From: Halovenus sp.
GTDB lineage: Archaea > Halobacteriota > Halobacteria > Halobacteriales > Haloarculaceae
Assembly: GCA_028275145.1 (NCBI GenBank)
Contig: JAQCNG010000041.1
Coordinates: forward strand, 1 to 12,412
DNA: 12,412 nucleotides
Direction: 5' to 3'
How positions within the stretch are numbered: position 1 is the first letter of the stretch; every line of letters starts with the position of its first letter. The translations under genes were made by a program, and so were the position numbers. The notes beneath the pieces are model-generated. The model was not told where the DNA came from. It saw only the letters and a list, made by a program, of their open reading frames with translations, and made no database searches. Positions 1-6,056 of this stretch are shown here, in pieces.

Positions 1-269
1 TCGGCGGCGTGTGCCTGCAGACCGCTCGGGCCCAGCGCCCGCTCGCTCTCGGTCAGCGATACGATAACCTCCACTTCCCCGGACACGTCGCGCAGTGCCT
101 CGTCGACGTCCACGTCGTCGACCTCGGCGGTATCGAGTAGACTGGTGTCTGTCTGCGCGTCTACGCTATCCACTGGGGTCTGGTGAGAAACTGCCGCTGC
201 GCCGCCGACTGCTACAACTCCGAGCAGTCCGAGACACAGAAGCAGTGCTACTGCTGCCCTGTTATTCAT
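1..269 (-). CDS. Secreted or cell-surface protein, N-terminal fragment (continues beyond the left edge)
   Basis: The frame is open from an ATG at 269 down to base 1, giving 89 residues with no stop. It begins MNNRAAVALLLCLG and continues as a hydrophobic stretch to about residue 26 (ending GGAAAVSH), a classic Sec signal peptide with a likely cut near AAA-VSH. There is no haloarchaeal lipobox-like Cys at the cut site. The mature part is acidic (VDDVDVDEAL) and then reads GEVEVIVSLTESE, a beta-strand-like segment that reminds me of the start of haloarchaeal surface proteins and of protease propeptides. That resemblance is weak and no family is assigned. The start is supported by a TATA-like element about 26 bases upstream, which would make a leaderless mRNA. 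What the protein does cannot be told from this piece. Confidence 0.8.
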   Translation of the reverse strand, partial: MNNRAAVALLLCLGLLGVVAVGGAAAVSHQTPVDSVDAQTDTSLLDTAEVDDVDVDEALRDVSGEVEVIVSLTESERALGPSGLQAHAA

Positions 270-290
270 AGCCTACGCGATGAACCAGGG

Positions 291-300
291 TTATTTAATA
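291..300 (-). promoter_or_regulatory. TATA box of the secreted-protein gene
   Basis: The minus strand reads TATTAAATAA, the most AT-rich ten bases nearby. Its centre lies about 26 bases upstream of the ATG at 269, so transcription would start at or within a base or two of the start codon. This is the spacing expected for a leaderless haloarchaeal transcript. Confidence 0.7.
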
Positions 301-314
301 CTTTGTATATGTCC

Positions 315-421
315 TCGTCCCAGGTAGAGACAGGTTACTGGGACGAACGGTGGCGAGACGACCACAGCAGGGTATCGAGTCGAGCAGGCACGGAGAGTGG
401 TCGTCCCAGAGGGGTCGTCTC
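315..421. repeat. Cluster of GRGACGA motifs between two divergent promoters
   Basis: The 9-mer CTGGGACGA occurs three times: at 323-315 (minus), 338-346 (plus) and 409-401 (minus). The first two form a perfect 9-base inverted repeat with a 14-base spacer. A related 9-mer, GAGACGACC, occurs at 355-363 (plus) and 421-413 (minus). GACGACCAC at 357-365 is also inverted at 405-397. All five sites share GRGACGA. The cluster lies upstream of both TATA-like elements of the divergent genes, where archaeal activators or repressors commonly bind. An operator role is inferred from position and repetition only. Confidence 0.45.
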
Positions 422-470
422 CGTCGAGTGCGGGTGTGGACAGGGTGCCCCCGCGGGAGAAACAGAACGG

Positions 471-477
471 ATTTTTG
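471..477 (+). promoter_or_regulatory. TATA box of the 500-1380 operon
   Basis: ATTTTTG is the only T-rich run in this GC-rich stretch. Its centre lies about 26 bases upstream of the GTG at 500. That fits a leaderless transcript and supports the GTG start over upstream ATG codons in the same frame. Confidence 0.5.
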
Positions 478-499
478 CGCTCGCACCCTACCAGTTCAC

Positions 500-958
500 G
501 TGAGTGACCCGTCTGATCCGGGGGAGGACGATGGTGAGCCGTTCGAGCGCGAACCGTTCGACGCCGAGAGAGTCGCGGACGACCCCGTCGGGGCGTTTGC
601 GGACGACAGTGAGGAGACAGCGAACCCGCCGGGGACCACCGCGTCGCGGGCGCTGGAGAACGCCGAGGTCAACCCCGAGCTACGGGTGCTGTTCTGGAAA
701 CTCGTCTTGCTGTACAAGGTCACCGTCATCGGTGGGTCCCTGGGCGTGTTGTTTCTTCTCTTCGACAAAGGACCGGACGTGGGTCTGGAGTTGTTCGCCG
801 GAAGCCTGGTTCTTCTGGTCTACTCGCTGTACGTGACAAAGCAGAGCAAGGAGCGCATCGACGCCGGTGAGTTCGACAGTGACGACTCCGGCGGCGAACC
901 GGCAGGAGAGACACCCGACCCGGCGGCCGTCAGCGACGCACAGGGTGGTGACGCGTGA
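500..958 (+). CDS. Small membrane protein with two transmembrane helices, function unknown
   Basis: This is a 152-residue protein from a GTG start (VSDPSDPGEDDGEP). The open frame extends upstream to an ATG at 350, but that part is Arg/Gln-rich and unlike a haloarchaeal protein. The GTG also has a TATA-like element about 26 bases ahead, so I chose it. Residues 1-60 are very acidic and probably disordered. Two hydrophobic segments follow, about 66-88 (LVLLYKVTVIGGSLGVLFLL) and 94-113 (LELFAGSLVLLVYSLYV), separated by a short DKGPD turn. A second acidic tail runs from about 120. The layout is cytoplasmic tail, helical hairpin, cytoplasmic tail. The stop overlaps the start of the next gene by 4 bases, so the two are surely co-transcribed and probably translationally coupled. 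I do not recognise a characterised family. Confidence 0.85.
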   Translation: MSDPSDPGEDDGEPFEREPFDAERVADDPVGAFADDSEETANPPGTTASRALENAEVNPELRVLFWKLVLLYKVTVIGGSLGVLFLLFDKGPDVGLELFAGSLVLLVYSLYVTKQSKERIDAGEFDSDDSGGEPAGETPDPAAVSDAQGGDA

Positions 959-1380
959 CCGACCGTGTCGTCCGTGACAGCGAGGGGACCAGGTACATTC
1001 TCGAGAAGAGATCGAGTGACAGCAGTCGGGTGCGGGACCCGGAAACCGGCGAGCGACACCACCTCCCGAACGACCACCTCGAACCGGTCGCGGGTGCGTC
1101 GCCGCTGTCCGTCGCCGCGGAGAGCCTCTCCGCGGAGGCCGTCACGCTGGTGACGACTGTCCCCGACGAGCGGGCGCTCGGCCTGCTGGTCGAACTCGAC
1201 AGGCGCGGCCCGACGGGTGTCCGGACGCTGCTCGACGTGGGCGACCTCTGCGAGAGCGACCTCCACGGGTTGCTCGCCGTGTTGCAGGCCGCGGGCCTGC
1301 TCGACGAGGTGACCGTTGCCGGCGAGCGGGGCTACGAGACAACGGAGACGGCGAGTGCCGCGCTGGACCGGTTGCGCTGA
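955..1380 (+). CDS. Small winged-helix-like protein, function unknown
   Basis: The protein is 141 residues from a GTG at 955 that shares the GTGA overlap with the preceding stop. Residues 1-47 form an N-terminal block rich in short polar strands (GTRYILEKRSS, RVRDPETGERHHLP, LEPV). Residues about 60-141 look like a winged helix: one helix (RALGLLVELDRRGP), a second (VRTLLDVGD), a recognition-like helix (CESDLHGLLAVLQAAGLL), then a short wing (DEVTVAGERGYETT) and a final helix. The 'LLxxLxxAGLLxE' pattern is typical of archaeal transcription-regulator-type domains, though the N-terminal block is not a known DNA-binding module that I recognise. Coupling to a membrane partner suggests a shared role. 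No function is claimed beyond this fold guess. Confidence 0.85.
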   Translation: MTDRVVRDSEGTRYILEKRSSDSSRVRDPETGERHHLPNDHLEPVAGASPLSVAAESLSAEAVTLVTTVPDERALGLLVELDRRGPTGVRTLLDVGDLCESDLHGLLAVLQAAGLLDEVTVAGERGYETTETASAALDRLR

Positions 1381-1395
1381 GTTGGACCGGTTGCG
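1364..1395 (+). repeat. Short tandem duplication across a stop codon
   Basis: The 13-mer TGGACCGGTTGCG occurs at 1364-1376 and again at 1383-1395, a 19-base period. The TGA stop of the winged-helix gene lies between the copies. It looks like a local slippage duplication that left extra sequence after the stop. Confidence 0.6.
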
Positions 1396-1401
1396 GTTGC
1401 G

Positions 1402-1417
1402 CTCGCGCGTGCGCGAG
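1402..1417. repeat. GC-only hairpin after the winged-helix gene
   Basis: CTCGCGC and GCGCGAG form a perfect 7-base inverted repeat around a 2-base GT centre, 22 bases past the stop codon at 1380. There is no T run directly after it, so it is not a convincing terminator alone. It may slow or stabilise the 3' end of the transcript. Confidence 0.4.
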
Positions 1418-1450
1418 TCACAACGATGTCGAGGGTGGCTTATTGGTTCG

Positions 1451-1494
1451 ATACTGGCGGGCAAAGATCCGCATGGATTTTTGTCCGACAGTAT
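1451..1494 (+). terminator. Long near-perfect hairpin between convergent genes, probable terminator or 3'-end structure
   Basis: Bases 1451-1470 pair with 1475-1494 around a GCAT loop. The arms are ATACTG / CAGTAT, GCGGG / TCCGA and CAAAGATCC / GGATTTTTG. Of 20 positions, 17 are Watson-Crick, two are G-U as plus-strand RNA (1466-1479 and 1461-1484), and one is a G-A mismatch (1457-1488). On the minus-strand RNA the G-U pairs become C-A mismatches, so the structure is better for the rightward transcript ending the 500-1380 operon. The 3' arm contains a five-T run. The last base of the hairpin is also the last base of the mutL stop codon (1496-1494). The role is inferred from position between two converging genes. 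Confidence 0.5.
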
Positions 1495-3572
1495 TAGTGT
1501 CCGGGGTAGTCCCGCTCGAAGCGGGCTTCGAGTTCTTCGGTATCTATCTCGATTACGACCGGACGTCCGTGCGGGCACGCGTACGGGTTCTCGCAGTCGT
1601 CGAGTCGGTCGAGCAGGTCCAGAACCGACCCCTCGGTCAGCGACGTGTTGCCAGTTATCGAGGGGTAACAGGCGAGATCCGCGAGCAACTCGTCGACCGC
1701 CGCCTCGACGGTTTCGGCCGCGGCGACGTCGCTCTCGACGAACTCCCCGAGCACGTCCCGGACGAGTTCGGGGCCGGCAGTCTCCGCGACCAGTGCGGGC
1801 ACCGTCGACACCTCGACCGCACGCTCCGCGACCAGCGAGGCGCGAAAGCCAAGCCGGGCGAGTGCGTCCTCGTGGGCCTCGAACAGTTCGGCCTCGCGGG
1901 CGGTCACCTCCAGTCGGACGGGCTCGGCCAGTGCCTGCGTGGTGGTCCCGCCGGCGACTGTCTCCCGCAGGCGCTCGTAGTTGATGCGCTCGTCGGCGGC
2001 GTGCTGGTCCACGAGCACCAGTCCGTCGTCGGTTTCGGCGACGACGTAGGTCTCCCGGAACTGACCGAGCACCCGCATCCCGGGGAGACTGTCGAACTCC
2101 GCGTCCACACCGGCCTCGCCCTCTCCGAGTCGTTCCTGTCGCCCACCGCCGCGGAACGTGGCCCCGCTGTCTGGCCGGTCGCGCCGCGGTTCGACGGCCC
2201 CCTCGTCGCGCTCGCCGGCGGCCGACTGGTCGGTTGCCGTCGACTGGTCGGTCACTGTCGACTGGTCGGTTGTCGTCGACTGGTCGGTTGCCGTCCGCTC
2301 CGGTCGGTCGGCCGTATGCCCGCTGTCTCCGGTGGACTCCTCGCTCCCGGTGTCGGGGCCTCCAGCGGTGCCCGGCGACCCGGACCGCCCCGGCGAGTCC
2401 GGCGACACCGTCTGGTCTGGCTGGTCCGGCGAACCCGGTTGTCGCGCGTCCGTGTCGCCCGCTGTGGCGTCGTCACCGCCGGGTTGAATTTCGGTCTGTT
2501 CCGGCGCGGACCGACCGCGGGGGGCCGACGAGCGCACCAGACCGGCCTCGAGCAGCGCCGACTCGGTAGCGCTCCGAATTTGCTCGCGGACGCCCTCGTC
2601 GTCAGCGAATCTGATTTCGAGTTTCCGCGGGTGCACGTTCACGTCCACGGTTGCGGGGTCGACCTCCAGAGAGAGCACCGCAAACGGGTAGCGGTCGCCC
2701 GCGAGCTGTCCGCCGTAGGCGTCGACCACTGCCTCGCGGACCGTCGAGGCGGTCACGTACCGCCCGTTGACGAACGTCGAGAGGTACTCCCTGCTCGCCC
2801 GGTTCGTCTCCGGGTGACTGACCAGCCCCGAGACACCCGCGAGCGGTCCCTCGCCGTCACCCGGGCGTTCCCCGTCGTTGCTCTCGTCGGCGTCGACGTC
2901 GATCATCGATTCGGCAACCTCCCGGCCGTAGACCGACATCACGGTCTCCCGGAGGTCACCCGACCCCGTCGTGGCGAACGTCTCGCGGCCGTCGTGTTCG
3001 AGCGTCACCGCGACGTCGGGGTTGGCCAGCGCGTAGTTCGTGACCACGGTGCTGACGTGGCTGAACTCGGTGGACTCGGTCTTGAGGTACTTGCGCCGCG
3101 CGGGGACGTTGTAGAACAGGTCCCGCACCGCGACGGTGGTCCCCTCGGGACAACCCGCCGGCGAAACCTCGGTCACCTCGCCGCCCTCGACGACCAGTTC
3201 GGTCCCGCGGCCGCCGGCGGGGCGACTCCGGAGTGTCATCCGGGAGACGGCCCCCACCGCGTGGAGCGCCTCGCCGCGAAATCCCAGACTCCCGACACCA
3301 CCCTCCAGGTCGTCGATATCGCGTATCTTGCTGGTGGTGTGTTTCTGGACTGCCCGGCGCAGGGTCTCCTCGTCCATACCGACACCGTCGTCGGTCACCC
3401 GTATCAGGTCCGCCCCGCCGGACTCGACGGCGACGGTCACCCGCGAGGCTTCGGCGTCGAGGCTGTTCTCGACGAGCTCCTTTACCGCCGAGGCAGGCCG
3501 CTCGACCACCTCACCAGCGGCAATCCGCTCGACGGTCTGCTCGTCGAGTTGCCGTATCTCCGGCGCTGTCAT
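1494..3572 (-). CDS. mutL: DNA mismatch repair protein MutL (endonuclease-motif type)
   Basis: MutL is the ATP-driven matchmaker of mismatch repair, acting after MutS; many family members nick DNA themselves. The protein is 692 residues from the ATG at 3572 (MTAPEIRQLDEQTVERIAAG). The frame is open 48 codons further upstream, but that stretch is Arg-rich and has no MutL character. The N-terminal GHKL ATPase shows KELVEN (31-36, with E32 as probable general base and N36 for Mg), DDGVGMD (61-67), HTTSKI (78-83) and GFRGEAL (97-103). The second N-terminal domain includes FYNVPAR and VDVNVHPRK. A long low-complexity acidic linker (about 350-490) contains a short repeat. The C-terminal dimerisation domain has DQHAADERINYE from residue 522, an exact match to the DQHA(x)2E(x)4E endonuclease motif, and CPHGRP near 666-671. 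mutS is not adjacent in this window. Confidence 0.97.
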   Translation of the reverse strand: MTAPEIRQLDEQTVERIAAGEVVERPASAVKELVENSLDAEASRVTVAVESGGADLIRVTDDGVGMDEETLRRAVQKHTTSKIRDIDDLEGGVGSLGFRGEALHAVGAVSRMTLRSRPAGGRGTELVVEGGEVTEVSPAGCPEGTTVAVRDLFYNVPARRKYLKTESTEFSHVSTVVTNYALANPDVAVTLEHDGRETFATTGSGDLRETVMSVYGREVAESMIDVDADESNDGERPGDGEGPLAGVSGLVSHPETNRASREYLSTFVNGRYVTASTVREAVVDAYGGQLAGDRYPFAVLSLEVDPATVDVNVHPRKLEIRFADDEGVREQIRSATESALLEAGLVRSSAPRGRSAPEQTEIQPGGDDATAGDTDARQPGSPDQPDQTVSPDSPGRSGSPGTAGGPDTGSEESTGDSGHTADRPERTATDQSTTTDQSTVTDQSTATDQSAAGERDEGAVEPRRDRPDSGATFRGGGRQERLGEGEAGVDAEFDSLPGMRVLGQFRETYVVAETDDGLVLVDQHAADERINYERLRETVAGGTTTQALAEPVRLEVTAREAELFEAHEDALARLGFRASLVAERAVEVSTVPALVAETAGPELVRDVLGEFVESDVAAAETVEAAVDELLADLACYPSITGNTSLTEGSVLDLLDRLDDCENPYACPHGRPVVIEIDTEELEARFERDYPGH
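2224..2295 (-). repeat. Four 18-base tandem repeats inside the mutL linker
   Basis: Four consecutive 18-base units lie at 2224-2241, 2242-2259, 2260-2277 and 2278-2295. The plus-strand consensus is GACTGGTCGGTTGCCGTC. The first and last units are identical and the middle two differ by a few bases. On the coding strand they encode four copies of the hexapeptide TDQS plus two variable residues (T/A/V), near residues 427-450, in the disordered linker between the ATPase and dimerisation domains. Copy-number change would stay in frame. Confidence 0.9.
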
Positions 3573-3714
3573 TGTTCGCAGTACCCGCGGGAGCGACTTG
3601 GGACTGTCGACCCTGCCCCCGTCTGTGGCTCCCCGCTTGCACACCGTGTCCTCCTGGCGCGACGGGACCCCCTCGACTGTTCGGCCACGCCGACGCCAGC
3701 AGACCCCGGAGGGC

Positions 3715-3722
3715 ATTTGAAT
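3715..3722 (+). promoter_or_regulatory. Possible TATA box of the FKBP gene
   Basis: ATTTGAAT is the only AT-rich patch in the 171-base divergent gap between mutL and the FKBP gene. Its centre is about 26 bases before the ATG at 3744, which would give a leaderless transcript. The match to a TATA box is mediocre. I see no equally good element for mutL in the rest of the gap. Confidence 0.4.
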
Positions 3723-3743
3723 CCGGACAGCAAAGGGGCAGAT

Positions 3744-4214
3744 ATGACCATCAGCACTGGCGATACGGTCACACTCGAGTACGTCGGTCGACTCCAGAAC
3801 GGGGAGGTGTTCGACACCTCAGACCGTGTGCTCGCCCAGCAGGAGGGCCTGCTGGAGGAGAGCACGGGCCGGGTGTACAAGCCGCTGACCGTCGACATCG
3901 GCGACGATTCGGTCATCCCGGGTCTGCAGGAGGCGCTGGTCGGTATGGAGGAGGGCCAGCAGGCGACGGTCGACATCCCGCCCGAGCAGGCCTACGGGGA
4001 CCGCACCGAGGAACGACTCGGCGAGTACGACCGCGAGGCGTTCGAGGAGATGCTCGACGACCGCGAACTGGCCGAGGGGTTCGTGGTCGAGGCCGACAGC
4101 GGCCTCGAGGGACGCGTTACCGATATCGGTGCGCAGACAGTGACCGTCGATTTCAACCACGAACTCGCCGGCGAGCACCTCACGTTCACCATCGAGATAA
4201 TAAACGTCGAGTGA
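3744..4214 (+). CDS. FKBP-type peptidyl-prolyl cis-trans isomerase, SlyD-like
   Basis: This 156-residue cytoplasmic protein, starting MTISTGDTVTLEYVGRLQNG, should speed prolyl isomerisation and act as a folding helper. FKBP core motifs are present: LEYVGRL (11-17), GEVFDTS (20-26, with F23 and D24 of the active site), VIPGLQEAL (57-65) and PPEQAYG (79-85). Residues about 90-137 form the insert-in-flap chaperone domain of SlyD-type proteins, and the core resumes with VDFNHELAGEHLTFTIEI (135-152). A roughly 24-residue insertion (27-50, DRVLAQQEG...) sits in the first loop. There is no His/Cys-rich metal-binding tail as in bacterial SlyD. The ATG is chosen because everything upstream in this frame is antisense to mutL. 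The channel gene follows 81 bases later on the same strand. Confidence 0.95.
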   Translation: MTISTGDTVTLEYVGRLQNGEVFDTSDRVLAQQEGLLEESTGRVYKPLTVDIGDDSVIPGLQEALVGMEEGQQATVDIPPEQAYGDRTEERLGEYDREAFEEMLDDRELAEGFVVEADSGLEGRVTDIGAQTVTVDFNHELAGEHLTFTIEIINVE

Positions 4215-4260
4215 GTCCCGTCACCGCACCCACACGGCGCGCGGGGAGTTCGACGACGGT

Positions 4261-4272
4261 CCCGAGGTCGGG
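4261..4272. repeat. Small GC hairpin ahead of the channel gene
   Basis: CCCGA and TCGGG are perfect complements around a GG centre, 23 bases before the channel ATG. In the 81-base gap I see no convincing TATA box at the expected distance from 4296. The channel is therefore probably read from the FKBP promoter, with this element as a possible minor regulatory or pausing structure. Confidence 0.25.
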
Positions 4273-4295
4273 CGACACCCCACACCCGAAAACCA

Positions 4296-5975
4296 ATGAG
4301 AAGCCCCTGGACAGCAATCGCGGGTCGGATAGCCGACATCGCTCTCCCGTCGAGGCGGCGGTCGCTCGAGGGGTGGCAGCGGCGGGCACTCAACACCGTC
4401 GTCGCCATCGTCGCGCTCATTCTGCTCTCGTCGGTGGTCTATCACGCCGTGATGGTCGTGTTCGAGGGGCGGACACCCAGTTATGACAACTCCCTGCGGG
4501 TCGTCGTCGAAACCTACACCGGCACCGGGTACGGCGGGGATGCCCCCTGGGAGAGCGCGGTGGCGAATCTGCTGGTCGCGACGATGGACCTGTCGACGTT
4601 CCTGTTGTTGTTTATCGTGCTTCCGTACGTGTTCGCGCCGGTGCTGGAGGAGGCGCTCGCGGTCCGAGCCCCGACGAGAGTGAACAAACAGGACCACGTT
4701 GTCGTCTGTGGGTTCGACGAGCAGAGCCAGCGACTTGTCGACGAACTCGATACCCGCGAGGTGGAGTACGTTGTCGTGACCGAGCGCGAGGAGACCGCGG
4801 TCGAGCTAAAGGAGGCGGGGCTTTCGGTGATCCACGGCGACCCGACGTCGGTGGAGACGCTGGAGCGGGCCTGTGTCGACGTCGCGCGGACTGTGGTGGT
4901 CGACACGGAGGGCGATACGTCGGCCAGCGTCGTGCTCGCCGTCCGGGAGATAAACAGCGAGGTACGGACGGCCGTCGTCGTCAACCACCTCGGCCACACC
5001 TCACAGTTACTTCACGCGGGAGCAGACCAGGTGCTGACGCCGCGACACATCCTCGGACAGCGCATCGCCGAACGGGTGGTGGCCGAACTCAACCCACGGC
5101 GGACCGACAGTGTCGTCCTCGGCGAGGATTTCGCCGTTCTCGAGTTGGCCGTCTCCCGCGACCAGCCACAGTGCGGGCAGACCCTCGCGGAGATCGAGCG
5201 CGACACCGGCGTCTCCGTCGTCGGCACCTGGACCGATGGACAGTTCGTGAGCAACCCGGACGTCAGGACTGTCGCCAGCGAGGGGACTGTGTTGCTCGTG
5301 GCGGGCCGGGAGTCGGCACTCGACGCGCTCGATGTCGACACGGGCGGGTCGTCGGGCCGGGGACTGTCAGTCGTCGTGGCCGGTCACGGTGTTGTTGGGT
5401 CGACGGTTCGGCGCGAGCTCGACCGCACGCTCACGTGTACCGTCGTCGACATCGAGGACGGCGAGAGCGTCGACGTGGTGGGCGACGCAACCGACGAGGA
5501 GACACTCGAGCGGGCCGGTATCGACGACGCGGCAGCGCTCGTCGTGACTGTCAAAGACGACGACCAGGCCATTCTCTCTGTGCTCGGCGCGGACAGACTA
5601 GACACGGATCTGGATATCGTCGCGCGGGTGAACGAGCGCGCCGCCGAGACAAAGATCCGGCGGGCGGGCGCGGACTACGTGCTCAGTCTGCCCGATATCA
5701 GCGGCCGGATTCTCGCACAGGTGGTGCTCCACGAGGATATCGTCTCGTACAACAGACAGCTCCGGATAGTTCGGGTCGAAGGCTCCCGGTACGCCGGCCA
5801 GCAACTCGGCGAGACGGCCATCGCCGAGAGTGGCTGTATCGTGCTCGCGGTGCAGCGTGACGACCAGCTCGTCACCGACCCCTCGCCGGACCTGGAGATA
5901 GCGCCCGACGACAGACTGGTCGTCGTCGGGCGTGACGAGGACATCGACGATATCGCCGGCCGTGTCGGACGGTGA
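4296..5975 (+). CDS. Potassium channel with two RCK (TrkA-N/TrkA-C) domains
   Basis: This 559-residue membrane protein should conduct K+ under control of cytoplasmic ligand-binding domains. It has one pore unit: TM1 about 31-56 (ALNTVVAIVALILLSSVVYH), a pore loop with the filter-like TGTGYGGD (75-82), and TM2 about 88-121. RCK1 spans about 133-250 (HVVVCGFDEQSQRL) with a TrkA-C-like domain near 272-337. RCK2 spans about 357-470 (VVVAGHGVVGSTV, then GDATDEETL) with a second TrkA-C-like domain near 486-546. The architecture is that of MthK-like channels with a duplicated RCK half. The filter differs from the textbook TVGYGD by an extra Gly between GYG and D. Only RCK2 keeps the GxGxxG nucleotide-binding loop. 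The ATG at 4296 precedes an N-terminal amphipathic stretch of about 30 residues. High K+ is the main osmolyte of haloarchaea, so K+ flux control fits the host. Confidence 0.93.
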   Translation: MRSPWTAIAGRIADIALPSRRRSLEGWQRRALNTVVAIVALILLSSVVYHAVMVVFEGRTPSYDNSLRVVVETYTGTGYGGDAPWESAVANLLVATMDLSTFLLLFIVLPYVFAPVLEEALAVRAPTRVNKQDHVVVCGFDEQSQRLVDELDTREVEYVVVTEREETAVELKEAGLSVIHGDPTSVETLERACVDVARTVVVDTEGDTSASVVLAVREINSEVRTAVVVNHLGHTSQLLHAGADQVLTPRHILGQRIAERVVAELNPRRTDSVVLGEDFAVLELAVSRDQPQCGQTLAEIERDTGVSVVGTWTDGQFVSNPDVRTVASEGTVLLVAGRESALDALDVDTGGSSGRGLSVVVAGHGVVGSTVRRELDRTLTCTVVDIEDGESVDVVGDATDEETLERAGIDDAAALVVTVKDDDQAILSVLGADRLDTDLDIVARVNERAAETKIRRAGADYVLSLPDISGRILAQVVLHEDIVSYNRQLRIVRVEGSRYAGQQLGETAIAESGCIVLAVQRDDQLVTDPSPDLEIAPDDRLVVVGRDEDIDDIAGRVGR

Positions 5976-6056
5976 CGACCCCACAGCCGTCGGTTGCTCT
6001 GTCGAAACGTCGACGGGGAGGGCGTACCGACAGCCCGGGGATGGGTGTCCAGCCGT

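Noticed and set aside
350..499. An N-terminal extension of the membrane protein from an ATG at 350
   Set aside because: The added residues are basic and Gln/Arg-rich, overlap the motif cluster, and lie upstream of the likely TATA box.
3573..3716. A 48-codon N-terminal extension of MutL
   Set aside because: The extension is Arg-rich and unlike haloarchaeal proteins. MutL proteins normally start a few residues before the IRQLDE motif, which the ATG at 3572 provides.
1443..3743. A long plus-strand open frame joined to the FKBP gene, suggesting a giant fusion protein
   Set aside because: The part before 3744 is exactly antisense to mutL and has no domain character. FKBP has its own ATG and a plausible promoter.
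5987..6032. Hairpin in the convergent gap between the channel and pccA as a terminator
   Set aside because: Short complementary pieces (CCGTCG / CGACGG, GTCGGT / ACCGAC) compete with each other, and there is no T run on either strand. They are not better than expected in such GC-rich DNA.
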